Assembly (NCBI GenBank): GCA_947476535.1
Contig: CANJRC010000011.1
Span: 1 to 61,179 of the forward strand
Direction: 5' to 3'
Length of the DNA stretch: 61,179 bases
Origin: Betaproteobacteria bacterium
GTDB taxonomy: Bacteria > Pseudomonadota > Gammaproteobacteria > Burkholderiales > SG8-39
Shown: positions 9,791 to 17,910 of the stretch, piece by piece
How positions within the stretch are numbered: the stretch's first letter is position 1
How the letters are laid out: the number at the start of each line of letters is the position of its first letter
The notes under the pieces: model-generated
Seen by the model: the letters and a program-made list of their open reading frames with translations, nothing else
The model's database searches: none
What the model was told of the DNA's origin: nothing
Program-made: the position numbers and the translations under genes

Positions 9791-10948
9791 TCAGAATGAG
9801 CGCGGCAACCCGAGCACGTGCTCGGCCACATAGGAAAGAATCAGGTTGGTGGAGATCGGGGCCACCTGGTACAAGCGTGTTTCTCGGAACTTGCGCTCCA
9901 CGTCGTATTCGCAGGCAAAGCCGAAGCCACCGTGGAACTGCAGGCAGGCATTGGCCGCCTCCCAAGAGGCATCGGCCGCAAGCAACTTCGCCATGTTGGC
10001 CTCGGCACCGCAGGGCTGGTGCGCGTCATACAGCGCGCAGGCCTTGAAGCGCATCAGGCTGGCCGCCTCGACGTTCACATAGGCGCGCGCAATCGGGAAC
10101 TGAACGCCCTGGTTCTGGCCAATGGGTCGCCCGAACACGATGCGCTCGTTGGCGTACTTGGTGATCTTGTCGACGAACCAGTAGCCGTCGCCGACACACT
10201 CCGCGGCGATGAGCGTGCGCTCCGCGTTGAGCCCGTCGAGGATGTAGCGAAACCCCTTCCCTTCTTCGCCGATCATGTTCTCGACCGGGATTTCCAGGTT
10301 GTCGAAAAAAAGCTCATTGGTCTCGTGATTCACCATGTTGGCAATCGGCCGCACCGTGAGGCCCTTGGCCATGGCGTCCTTGATATCGACCAGGAACGTG
10401 GTCAGGCCATCGGACTTCTTCTTCACCTGGTCGGCCGGTGTGGTGCGCGCGAGAAGGATCATCCAGTCCGAGTGCTGCACGCGCGAAGTCCACACCTTCT
10501 GGCCGTTGACGACGTAGCGGTCGCCCTTGAGGACTGCAGTGGTCTTCAGCTTCGTGGTGTCCGTGCCCGTGGTCGGCTCGGTCACTGCCATCGACTGCAG
10601 GCGAAGCTCGCCCGCGGCGATCTTGGGCAGGAAGCGATTCTTCTGCTCGTCCGACCCATTGCGCAGCAACGTGCCCATGTTGTACATCTGTCCGTGGCAG
10701 GCGCCGGAATTCCCGCCCGAACGGTTGATCTCCTCCATGATGACCGATGCTTCGGCCAGGGTCAGCCCCGAACCGCCATATTCCTGCGGGATCAGCGCGG
10801 CCAGCCAGCCGGCCTTGGTGAGCGCATCGACGAAAGCCTCCGGATAGGCACGCTGTTCATCGATCTTGCGGAAGTACTCCCCGGGAAACTGCGCGCACAG
10901 GGCGCGCACGGCATCGCGGATGTCCTGGTAGGTGTTGCTGGTGTTCAT
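9791..10948 (-). CDS. Acyl-CoA dehydrogenase
   Basis: This 385-aa flavoprotein has the N-terminal helical domain, the AVTEPTTGTDTT flavin/substrate block (121-132), WTSRVQHSDW and the C-terminal FHGGFGFACEYDVERKFRE motif. The position matching the catalytic base of medium-chain enzymes is a proline (LYQVAPIST). However, the helix-G glutamate used by isovaleryl-CoA and long-chain dehydrogenases is present (E243 in GLNAERTLIA), so activity is plausible with that geometry. The ATG at 10948 has AAAGG upstream. Its position just upstream of the branched-chain dehydrogenase operon suggests oxidation of the resulting acyl-CoA, but its substrate is not proven. Confidence 0.9.
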   Translation of the reverse strand: MNTSNTYQDIRDAVRALCAQFPGEYFRKIDEQRAYPEAFVDALTKAGWLAALIPQEYGGSGLTLAEASVIMEEINRSGGNSGACHGQMYNMGTLLRNGSDEQKNRFLPKIAAGELRLQSMAVTEPTTGTDTTKLKTTAVLKGDRYVVNGQKVWTSRVQHSDWMILLARTTPADQVKKKSDGLTTFLVDIKDAMAKGLTVRPIANMVNHETNELFFDNLEIPVENMIGEEGKGFRYILDGLNAERTLIAAECVGDGYWFVDKITKYANERIVFGRPIGQNQGVQFPIARAYVNVEAASLMRFKACALYDAHQPCGAEANMAKLLAADASWEAANACLQFHGGFGFACEYDVERKFRETRLYQVAPISTNLILSYVAEHVLGLPRSF

Positions 10949-11054
10949 GCGGGCCTTTCTTCTGGTGTAGCGGCTACAGGGTATGTACAAGCAGGCGTAA
11001 CCCGTGTCAAGGCGCTCATGTTAGCCTTTGCGCCCGACACAAAGGAGGCACGCC

Positions 11055-11549
11055 ATGACACCCGATTCCAGCGCCGCAATTCGCGAACTGCTCGACAAGC
11101 AAACCCTGTTCGAACTGGTCATCCGCTACTGCCGCGCGGTGGATCGTGCCGACGCCGATCTGTTCCTTACCTGCTATCACCCGGATGCCTACGACGACCA
11201 CGGCAATTTCAAGGGCAACCCGGCCGAGTTCCTGGCGCACCTCAAGCGCGGCACCATGAACCCCGCAGCGGGTCCGGTGCAGCACTCCATCTCCAACGCG
11301 GTGTTCAGTATCGATGGCGATGTGGCCTATGGCGAGGCCTATTTCCAGACGCGCTCCATCACCCCAGAGGGCCAGTCGATCGCCAGCTTCGGGCGCTACG
11401 TCGATCGCTTCGAGCGACGCAATGGGGAATGGCGCATCGCGCACCGGCGCTGCATCCTGGAGCATGCACGCCCCGGCTTTGACAAGCGCTTGTTCGTTCA
11501 GGGAACACGGGATCGCAGCGATCCGTCGTACGACCGGTCGCGCACCTGA
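11055..11549 (+). CDS. SnoaL-like nuclear transport factor 2 fold protein
   Basis: The 164-aa product has the SnoaL-like pattern of the polyketide-cyclase/hydratase group: LFELVIRYCRAVDRADADLF, then CYHPDAYDDHG, and a C-terminal strand pair GRYVDRFERRNGEWRIAHR. The ATG at 11055 follows AAAGGAGG, a perfect Shine-Dalgarno sequence. Such cone-shaped small domains act as isomerases, dehydratases or ligand binders in catabolic clusters. It is divergent from the acyl-CoA dehydrogenase and related to the protein at 18899, but the substrate is unknown. Confidence 0.8.
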   Translation: MTPDSSAAIRELLDKQTLFELVIRYCRAVDRADADLFLTCYHPDAYDDHGNFKGNPAEFLAHLKRGTMNPAAGPVQHSISNAVFSIDGDVAYGEAYFQTRSITPEGQSIASFGRYVDRFERRNGEWRIAHRRCILEHARPGFDKRLFVQGTRDRSDPSYDRSRT

Positions 11550-11564
11550 AAAGCATTCCTACAG

Positions 11565-11597
11565 AAATGCTGTCAGAGAGATGTTCTGACAGCATTT
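11565..11597. terminator. Perfect 13-bp inverted repeat between convergent genes
   Basis: AAATGCTGTCAGA at 11565-11577 pairs perfectly with TCTGACAGCATTT at 11585-11597 around a 7-base loop. It lies between the 3' ends of the SnoaL-like gene and the CitE-like gene, where a bidirectional terminator is expected. The flanking sequence is AT-rich but there is no long T run, so it might instead be a regulatory palindrome. Confidence 0.5.
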
Positions 11598-11679
11598 AAT
11601 CCGCTTATTCAGGCGTGATGGCTAGTCATTATATTTTCTGTCAGTAATTGAATACAGGGGGCGCCGCTGGCGATTGCGG

Positions 11680-12597
11680 CTACAGCGCCTTGATCGCCGG
11701 CAGTTGACCAACCGGCAATCCAAAGGCCTCCGCCTGTTGCAACAGGTCCAGTGCATTCCTGACATGGGCGTAGTCGATCATCATACCGTCATAGGTCACC
11801 GCCGCCCGGCCCGCGGCCTCGGCGTCCGCCATGGCCTGCAGCACCCCCTTGTTCCATGCGATCTCTTCCTTTGACGGCGCGAACACTTCGTTGCAGGGTG
11901 CGACCTGCGACGGGTGAATCAACAAGGCACCGCGGTAGCCCTGCTGGCGCGAGCGGCGCAACTGCATGGCGACAATGGCCTGGTTGCGGATTTCCAGCGG
12001 CCCGCCGGTGATCGGGTATTCGATGCCGGCGGCGCGCGCCGCAAGCAAGGTGTGCTGCTGCGCGTAGAGCATCTCCATGCCCCCTTCGGTCCATTGGTAG
12101 CCGATGGCCTTGGAGACATCCCCCGACTTCACGCTCGGCGCCCCGCAGACGTTACCCACCCGCGGGCATGCCTGCAGCAGGGGGTACACGTCCTTGATAC
12201 CCCGCGCGGTCTCGGGCAGCACCACGATCCTGACCGTGCCAACCGCCATGCCAGCCTTGCGCTCGAAGAGCTCGATCCACGCATCGACCTTGCGCACTTC
12301 CTCGACGTACTGCAGCTTGGGAATGGCAATCGCGACCAGCCCCGGCTGCACGATGGCCTCGATGTCCTCCCCGGTGAGCCCGGTTTCCACGCCGTTCACG
12401 CGAACGAATATGGCCACGCCACGCCGGCTCAGGCGCGCAATGCCCTCGCGCACCAGCGGACGCGTCTGCGATTTCTCGGCGATAGGCACGGCATCCTCGA
12501 GATCGAGGATGAGCGCGTCCGGCTCATACTTCGGCGCCTTGTCCATCCACTCGGGGCGGTTTCCGGGTACAAACAAAATCGAGCGATAGAGTTTCAT
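11680..12597 (-). CDS. HpcH/HpaI aldolase/citrate lyase family protein (CitE-like)
   Basis: The 305-aa TIM-barrel protein opens MKLYRSILFVPGNRPEWMDK, the standard CitE-like start, followed by DALILDLEDAVP. It also has FVRVNGVETGL and VVLPETARGI, which carry conserved substrate- and magnesium-site residues, and GGMEMLYAQQH. Family members cleave or form C-C bonds of malyl-CoA, citramalyl-CoA or related beta-hydroxyacyl-CoA thioesters. The ATG at 12597 was preferred to an upstream start at 12615. It lies 27 bp downstream of murI on the same strand. Confidence 0.88.
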   Translation of the reverse strand: MKLYRSILFVPGNRPEWMDKAPKYEPDALILDLEDAVPIAEKSQTRPLVREGIARLSRRGVAIFVRVNGVETGLTGEDIEAIVQPGLVAIAIPKLQYVEEVRKVDAWIELFERKAGMAVGTVRIVVLPETARGIKDVYPLLQACPRVGNVCGAPSVKSGDVSKAIGYQWTEGGMEMLYAQQHTLLAARAAGIEYPITGGPLEIRNQAIVAMQLRRSRQQGYRGALLIHPSQVAPCNEVFAPSKEEIAWNKGVLQAMADAEAAGRAAVTYDGMMIDYAHVRNALDLLQQAEAFGLPVGQLPAIKAL

Positions 12598-12624
12598 GTC
12601 AGGCCCTCGGGTCATTTGATTTGC

Positions 12625-13455
12625 TCAATTTCCCGCCAAGTACTTTTCTGGCAGGGACTCCACTTTGGATTTTCGACCCCACAACGTTGCCAGCACCGAC
12701 TGAACCTGCGGCGCCTCGCCCGATGTCAGGAAACGATGCTCGCCATCCCGGGATCTTTCCGACAGCAGTCCGCCCGCATCGAGCCGACGACGCAGTTCGC
12801 TCGCAACCGCGCGTGCAGGATCGATCACGCTAACCGAAGGACCGACGACTTCGCGGATCACATCCATGAGGAAAGGATAGTGCGTGCAACCCAACACGAT
12901 GATGTCGGCCCCGTCGTTCAGCAGGGGTAGCACGTAACTCGAAACGAGGGCCCTGGCCTCGGCGCCCTCCAGGCGCCCCCGCTCCACCAGCTCCACCAGG
13001 CCCGGGCAAGGCTGCGGCACGATGCGCGCGCCCTGCCCGTATTGCTCGGCCAGCCGGCGAAAATTTTCGCTGGACAGGGTGAGGCTGGTCGCAAGGACGC
13101 CAATTACGCCCGTCTTTGACATCGCCGCGGCCGGCTTGACCGCGGGCTCGATGGCCACGATCGGGATCGGGAAACGTTCTCGCAGCGCGCGCACGGCCAC
13201 CGCCGTCGCCGTGTTGCAGGCCACCACCATCGCCTTCGCGCCTTCGCCGAGGAGAAACTCCGCGATCGCCGCCGCACGCGCCTCTATGAACTCCCCCGTA
13301 CGATCGCCATAGGGTGCCGCACCCGAGTCGGCCACGTACACCAGGTCTTCATTGGGCAACAGGTCGCGGATCTCGCGCAGTACGGACAGACCGCCGAGAC
13401 CGGAATCAAAGACCCCAATGGGCACGTTCTTGGATGATTTGGAAATCGCCGCCAC
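12625..13455 (-). CDS. murI: Glutamate racemase
   Basis: The 276-aa enzyme makes D-glutamate for peptidoglycan. It has GVFDSGLGGLSVLR near the N-terminus, YVADSGAAPYGDR, and both catalytic cysteines: C80 in VACNTAT and C190 in LGCTHYPF. The reading starts at a GTG at 13455; GGGGA lies almost against it, so a GTG at codon 11 (VPIGVFDSG) is an alternative. The gene sits 15 bp downstream of the RIO-kinase gene on the same strand. Confidence 0.94.
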   Translation of the reverse strand: MAAISKSSKNVPIGVFDSGLGGLSVLREIRDLLPNEDLVYVADSGAAPYGDRTGEFIEARAAAIAEFLLGEGAKAMVVACNTATAVAVRALRERFPIPIVAIEPAVKPAAAMSKTGVIGVLATSLTLSSENFRRLAEQYGQGARIVPQPCPGLVELVERGRLEGAEARALVSSYVLPLLNDGADIIVLGCTHYPFLMDVIREVVGPSVSVIDPARAVASELRRRLDAGGLLSERSRDGEHRFLTSGEAPQVQSVLATLWGRKSKVESLPEKYLAGN

Positions 13456-13470
13456 TCCCCGATCGTGTCG

Positions 13471-14367
13471 CTAGCTGCCCCCGCCCATCCGCAGCCTGCG
13501 CGCAGCTTCCTCGAACTTCGCATCGTCGATCACCTGGATCACTTCGCCCAGCTTCACGGGTGCAGTGCTGTGCTCGAAGCGGCCGGTGAGTGCAGTCTCG
13601 ACTGTCAAGGTCCCGTGTTCATAATGGGCCCAGATTTCCGCACCGAAGTCAGTGGCCAGCAGCTCCGGGGCGAAGCGGCCGAGGCTGGTGGCAAGGTTTC
13701 GCACGTCGCGCTCGAGCATGCTCTTGGCGTGGCTGTTCCCCGCCGCATCCACCGCCTGGGGCAAGTCGATGATCACCGGACCGTCGGCATCGATGAGGAT
13801 GTTGTACTCGGACAGGTCACCATGCACGACGCCCGCGCACAGCATGCGCACCACTTCGGCGATCAGGCGGCGATGATGCGAGCGTGCCTCCTCGGCGGTG
13901 AACTCGAGGTCGATCAGCCGCGGCGCCGGGTTACCCGCACCATCGGACACCAACTCCATCAGCAGCACGCCTTCATGGAAGTTGTAGGGCTTTGGCACGC
14001 GCACGCCTGCCGCAGCCAGCCGGTACAGCGCATCCACCTCGGCGCTCTGCCATGCCTCTTCGCGCTGCTTGCGGCCGTAGCGCGTGCCCTTCTCCATGGC
14101 GCGCGCGCGGCGGCTGTTCTTGGTGCGGCGGCCCTCGGTGTAGTCCACGCTCTGGCGAAAACTGCGCTGGTCGGCGGCCTTGTAGACCTTGGCGCAACGC
14201 GTCTCCTCGCCGCAGCGCACGACGAAGATCATCGCCTCCTTGCCGCTCATCAACTGGCGCACCACGGAGTCCACCAGGCCGTCTTCGACCAGGGGTTCGA
14301 TTCGTTTCGGGGTTTTGACGGCGGGCTCCTGTATTGACCTGATGCCGTGCCCCCAATTGCCGGGCAT
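13471..14367 (-). CDS. RIO1-type serine/threonine protein kinase
   Basis: The 298-aa protein has a glycine-poor P-loop typical of RIO kinases (SGKEAMIF, 41-48). It also has the ATP lysine K60 in CAKVYKA, the catalytic loop H182GDLSEYNIL and the metal-binding D201 in IIDLPQA. The flexible-loop region TKNSRRARAMEKGTRYGRK matches RIO1-like proteins. Bacterial RIO kinases are atypical kinases whose targets are mostly unknown. The ATG at 14367 is followed by about 20 residues of unconserved leader. All catalytic residues are present. Confidence 0.9.
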   Translation of the reverse strand: MPGNWGHGIRSIQEPAVKTPKRIEPLVEDGLVDSVVRQLMSGKEAMIFVVRCGEETRCAKVYKAADQRSFRQSVDYTEGRRTKNSRRARAMEKGTRYGRKQREEAWQSAEVDALYRLAAAGVRVPKPYNFHEGVLLMELVSDGAGNPAPRLIDLEFTAEEARSHHRRLIAEVVRMLCAGVVHGDLSEYNILIDADGPVIIDLPQAVDAAGNSHAKSMLERDVRNLATSLGRFAPELLATDFGAEIWAHYEHGTLTVETALTGRFEHSTAPVKLGEVIQVIDDAKFEEAARRLRMGGGS

Positions 14368-14599
14368 CGTCTGGCGTTGTCTGGATTATCCGCTATTGGC
14401 GAACCAGCGACGGTGGCGACCGCGAAAACTTTACCCGCCTCGCGGAGAGCCAAACCGGACGCCCGGAGTGTTTTGCGTTGGCGACTCACCGACAGGGCTC
14501 AAACTCAACCAAGCGACTCCCGGCTTGTGCCGGACAATTCCGTTCCGTAGCGCACACACGCCCGGCGAATGGCACGACTGCCGGCATCCCTACGTGCGG

Positions 14600-14900
14600 T
14601 CGCAGACGGGGCCACAGCATGACGACGCCTACTTTCCCATCAATTGCGTCGTATCGCTGCTCTACGTCATGTAGAACGGCCAGTCTGCCGAAATCGCCAT
14701 TGTCGGCATTGTGCTGTTCGTGGACAGGGAGTCGACGCAGTGCCGGGGCGTGGTTCAGAACGCCTGCCATGCCTGCCGCCTGCAACCGTCACCACTCGTT
14801 GGACCAACAACTCTGCCGCTGGATGCTGATGAGCCTGGACCAATTGGCATCCAGCCAGATCAGCATGACCAGCGAGCTCTGGAGAGCAACAGCCAGGAAT
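14600..14900 (+). pseudogene. Decayed Crp/Fnr-family transcriptional regulator
   Basis: On the plus strand from 14618 the frame reads HDDAYFPINCVVSLLYVM, then a TAG at 14672-14674 in place of the usual glutamate codon, then NGQSAEIAIVG. It continues IVLFVDRESTQCRGVVQ and HACRLQ. These are the cyclic-nucleotide-binding-domain blocks of a common betaproteobacterial Crp/Fnr family. The homology then jumps to another frame at about 14778 (CNRHHSLDQQLCRWMLMSLD), skipping the expected dimerisation-helix segment. The C-terminal helix-turn-helix is lost after about 14870. A stop, a small deletion, a larger deletion with frameshift and a lost end show that this is a remnant. The rest of 14368-14919 shows nothing else. 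Confidence 0.75.
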
Positions 14901-14919
14901 GCATCCGCGAGCTCCTCGG

Positions 14920-16182
14920 CTAGCGGACTCGCCTGCCTCGTTTCGCGGTGCTCGCCGACTTTGTGACGTGGCAGTGCTGCTCGAGAATCCGCACCACTGA
15001 ATCCAGGTCGGGATCCATGTCATCGAGGATCCACTGCTGGATCATTTCGGGAAGGAATTCCTCTTCCCAGAGCGAAACCAGGCCGTCGATCATCTGGTGC
15101 GGCGCACAGCGCCGGATGAACTCGGGCACCGTCTTGACCGCAGCACCATCGGCTCGGATGGCCTTGATCGCAGCCCGGGCTTCCGCGGTCGTGATTGTCG
15201 GCTTGGGCGGCTTTCCCGCCGCAAGGCACAGGAACACGGTATTCATGGAGTCGGTGTCAGTCTTGCCGCGCGTAACCTTGCGCCATTCCTCGGTGACCAG
15301 CGCATCGTACTCGCCGACTTCCTCCGTCAGCGAGAACGGGTGGAAGAGATCGTGATAGCCACGCACCAAATCATTGAGCGCGACCCTCATGTCGCGGATG
15401 CGCGGCAGATCCTTGGTGATGATGCGTTTCAGGTGCCGAGCAACAACCTCGCGATGGGCTTCGGGCACCAACTCCAGTAGCGCATCCTGCGTTGGCAGCC
15501 TCTTCTTCGAGCGGCGCTGCGTCATGAGGAAGGCCTTCAGTTCCGTCGCCGTCAGCAGGCCGGCCGCTTCGCGACCGGCAATGCGTGTCAGGAGGCATGC
15601 ATGCAGGACGTTCTCGGCCGTGTCCCCCACCAAGCTCTCCGGCGCGAGCGACATCTCGCCCGCAAACCACAGCGCCGCCTCGATCTCCACCTGGCAGGCG
15701 TGCCGCTCAGCGAAGCGCGCCCGGTATTCCGCGACGCCCCAGGGCTCGGCGAGCGAGCGCAGGCGCAGGAACTCGCGCTCACCCTCGTTATCCGGCGGCT
15801 CGTGGATGGTGGTGTCGGTAGGCATCGCATAGAGCGACTTCAACAGGTGCGAGCCGCCGCGAGAATGCGACAGGAAAGTGTTCTCCTGGAGGGAGCGCGC
15901 CGCGCGAACAAGATTTCCGCCCGACTTGTGCTCGAGGTAGAGGCTGGCGAGGTAGACCATGCGCTTTACCGCATCGTCAAGGTCGGTGCGAAGGTGCGCG
16001 GTACCGAAATAATCGGCGATCTGCACGATTCCCTTGGCACCGTCGTTGCGCATGGCATCGAGCCGCTCGGAGTCGATGATCCCGTTCTTGAGCCCGTGAT
16101 CGAGTGCCAGCGCGAAATACGGCCGGTCGTCGTAGGTGGCAACCGACGATGCCGGAGCCGAATGCGGCGCAACAGCGCTCAC
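14920..16182 (-). CDS. Unassigned 420-aa protein, last gene of the J-domain operon
   Basis: I do not recognise this protein. It is soluble, largely helical and without signal peptide or membrane segments. Notable stretches are YFALALDHGLKNGIIDSERL near the N-terminus, SHSRGGSHLLKSLYAMPTDT in the middle and LVSLWEEEFLPEMIQQWILD near the C-terminus, ending in a basic tail (KRGRRVR). The start is a GTG at 16182 that overlaps the stop of the preceding gene by four bases (GTGA), which implies translational coupling. Its function is probably tied to the three upstream genes, including the J-domain protein at 17753. Confidence 0.8.
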   Translation of the reverse strand: MSAVAPHSAPASSVATYDDRPYFALALDHGLKNGIIDSERLDAMRNDGAKGIVQIADYFGTAHLRTDLDDAVKRMVYLASLYLEHKSGGNLVRAARSLQENTFLSHSRGGSHLLKSLYAMPTDTTIHEPPDNEGEREFLRLRSLAEPWGVAEYRARFAERHACQVEIEAALWFAGEMSLAPESLVGDTAENVLHACLLTRIAGREAAGLLTATELKAFLMTQRRSKKRLPTQDALLELVPEAHREVVARHLKRIITKDLPRIRDMRVALNDLVRGYHDLFHPFSLTEEVGEYDALVTEEWRKVTRGKTDTDSMNTVFLCLAAGKPPKPTITTAEARAAIKAIRADGAAVKTVPEFIRRCAPHQMIDGLVSLWEEEFLPEMIQQWILDDMDPDLDSVVRILEQHCHVTKSASTAKRGRRVR

Positions 16183-16922
16183 AGCGCCGATTCCTCTTCC
16201 GCCGCAGCCGCCGGCCCCTTGCCCGGCGCCGCATCGCCCGTGTCACCTTGCTGAGTGGGCTGGGCGCCCAGTGCCGGCTGTGCCATATCGGCCGCACGTG
16301 CGCGCGCGGCAAGAGTCTGGAACACGTGAAAGAACTCATCCGGAAAATGGTGTGCGAGGCGCCAAGTCAGCTCCATCCAATCCTGGTCGCTCACTTCGTC
16401 CAGCCCGACGCCCCCCTTGGGCATCTCGAACTGGTCTTCACGGACCGAGTCGTCTTCCTCGTCCTTGGGCGGACGCTCTTCCTCGGTGACCACGAAGTGA
16501 CCGCAGTCCTTGAAGATCGACACCTCCTCGAAGCGCTCATCCAGGTAATCGGCAAGCACCTCCAGCCCCATGTCCTTTTGCACCAGGGCCTCGATGAACT
16601 CGTCGGGGTCCACGCCGTCGCGGAAAATGATGGAATTCACCATGGCGCGCAGGCGGTCACGGTTCTTCTCGGCGTACAGCCGCTCCATGATGACCGCATC
16701 GGCGAACTGCTGCGGCGTCACCAGCATGTTGATCACCGAGGGCTTGGACCCATCGTACTCCCGGATGATGGCGAGCAGGTCCTTGGGCGGCAGTTCATCG
16801 AGCACCACCACGAGCGCGTTATCGCCCTCGGTTTCGACGAGTTCGGTGAGCGCGGATTCAGCCGCGGTAATGTCTCCTGCGTGAATGAGCGCAGTGGCCT
16901 TGATGATGGCGGGATGTGACAT
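16179..16922 (-). CDS. Unassigned 247-aa protein, third gene of the J-domain operon
   Basis: The protein is read from the ATG at 16922, which has AAGGG upstream; the longer open frame to 17195 only shadows the preceding gene. It is helical and acidic, opening MSHPAIIKATALIHAGDITA. It contains EGDNALVVVLDELPPKDLLA, a very acidic stretch around residues 160-175, and a low-complexity alanine/glutamine/proline tail. No known domain is evident. Its stop overlaps the next gene's GTG start. It is most likely cytoplasmic, and a partner or client adaptor of the J-domain protein is only a guess. Confidence 0.8.
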   Translation of the reverse strand: MSHPAIIKATALIHAGDITAAESALTELVETEGDNALVVVLDELPPKDLLAIIREYDGSKPSVINMLVTPQQFADAVIMERLYAEKNRDRLRAMVNSIIFRDGVDPDEFIEALVQKDMGLEVLADYLDERFEEVSIFKDCGHFVVTEEERPPKDEEDDSVREDQFEMPKGGVGLDEVSDQDWMELTWRLAHHFPDEFFHVFQTLAARARAADMAQPALGAQPTQQGDTGDAAPGKGPAAAAEEESAL

Positions 16923-16935
16923 GCGTTTACCCTTT

Positions 16936-17478
16936 TCAGCTTCTGCGGTCAAAGCCTTGTTGCTCGAGATAATCCTCGCCGGCATCGCCCAGGTCTTCGA
17001 CGCCGTCATCACGAAGCTCGTCGGCCTCGGCGTCTTCAGCATCGGCTTCCTTGCGGGCGGGCTCGGCCTCGCCTGCAGCCGCCGTGGCGCCCAGGCCAGA
17101 CAGGATGAATTCCAGCCCGGCGGCGATGAGCATGAAGCGATCGCCGCCGGCACTTGCCAGCGCAAGCCGGGCCAGATCCTCGGCCCAGGGAGCAATTTCC
17201 AGCGTTGCAGCTGCAGCCTCCCAAGCCGGGAAGTCGTTTGGCTTGCACGCCACCAGTTGCTCGATGAGCGCCTTTGACTTGAACTTGAACGCCCCGTGAA
17301 ACGCCGGCACCACCATCACGGGGAAGGCCTCGGTCATCGCGAGAAGGCTCTGGAACTGGTCGCGCTTGACCTTGAGCCGTGATTTGAGCACGTTGGCCCC
17401 ACCCGAATCGTAGGTTAGGTCCTCGATTTCATACGCATACGCGGACGACAACTCCTTGAAAAACGGTGATATTTTCAT
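16936..17478 (-). CDS. Unassigned 180-aa protein, second gene of the J-domain operon
   Basis: The sequence opens MKISPFFKELSSAYAYEIED and is mostly helical for about 135 residues, including FKFKSKALIEQLVACKPNDF. It then ends in a strongly acidic alanine/aspartate/glutamate-rich tail. There is no signal peptide or recognised domain. The ATG at 17478 overlaps the TGA of the J-domain gene (ATGA), so the two are translationally coupled. The next gene starts 13 bp downstream. I cannot assign a function. Confidence 0.8.
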   Translation of the reverse strand: MKISPFFKELSSAYAYEIEDLTYDSGGANVLKSRLKVKRDQFQSLLAMTEAFPVMVVPAFHGAFKFKSKALIEQLVACKPNDFPAWEAAAATLEIAPWAEDLARLALASAGGDRFMLIAAGLEFILSGLGATAAAGEAEPARKEADAEDAEADELRDDGVEDLGDAGEDYLEQQGFDRRS

Positions 17479-17753
17479 GACAGAGCCCCCTTCAGGTAGG
17501 CGCTCCAGATCTCGCGCGCCGTCTCCAGCGGGTGCTCGATCAGGCTGCGGCGACGGTTGTCGTCGTAGGCGCGGCGCTTGGCCACATCAGCCAGCGTCTC
17601 ATAGGCCCCCTGCACTTCCTGAAATTGCCGGTGAGCAAGCTCGGACGGATTTCGGTCCGGGTGCAGGGAGGCCGCCTTTTTGCGGTAGGCAGCTTTCACC
17701 TCGGCCGACGTGGCCGAGGGCTGCAAACCCAGTATCCGGTAGTAGTCCTTCAT
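17475..17753 (-). CDS. J-domain (DnaJ-like) protein, 92 aa
   Basis: This is a stand-alone J domain. It opens MKDYYRILGLQPSATSAEVK and has AAYRKKAASL followed by the HPD tripeptide at residues 31-33, which stimulates Hsp70 ATPase. A fourth-helix region with QGAYETLADVAKRRAYDD follows. There is no G/F region, zinc finger or client-binding domain; only a short tail of about 25 residues remains. It therefore probably recruits DnaK to a specific partner rather than acting as a general DnaJ. It is the first gene of a coupled four-gene operon, whose other products are the obvious candidate partners. Confidence 0.9.
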   Translation of the reverse strand: MKDYYRILGLQPSATSAEVKAAYRKKAASLHPDRNPSELAHRQFQEVQGAYETLADVAKRRAYDDNRRRSLIEHPLETAREIWSAYLKGALS

Positions 17754-17910
17754 GGGGTTCCTGACGGCATCATCGCCCGCTCAGCACAATCACGACGCGT
17801 GCATCGCGTCGAGCCGGGGCCAGACATGAAGTTTAACTTTTCCCCACCCCCAGAAGGAGCAAAAGACCCGAATTACCGCCTGATCGCCCCGGTTTCAGGT
17901 GAAAACCCCC

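Noticed and set aside
16923-17195. N-terminal extension of the third J-domain-operon gene
   Set aside because: The extension overlaps the preceding gene out of frame; the ATG at 16922 with AAGGG upstream is a sufficient start.
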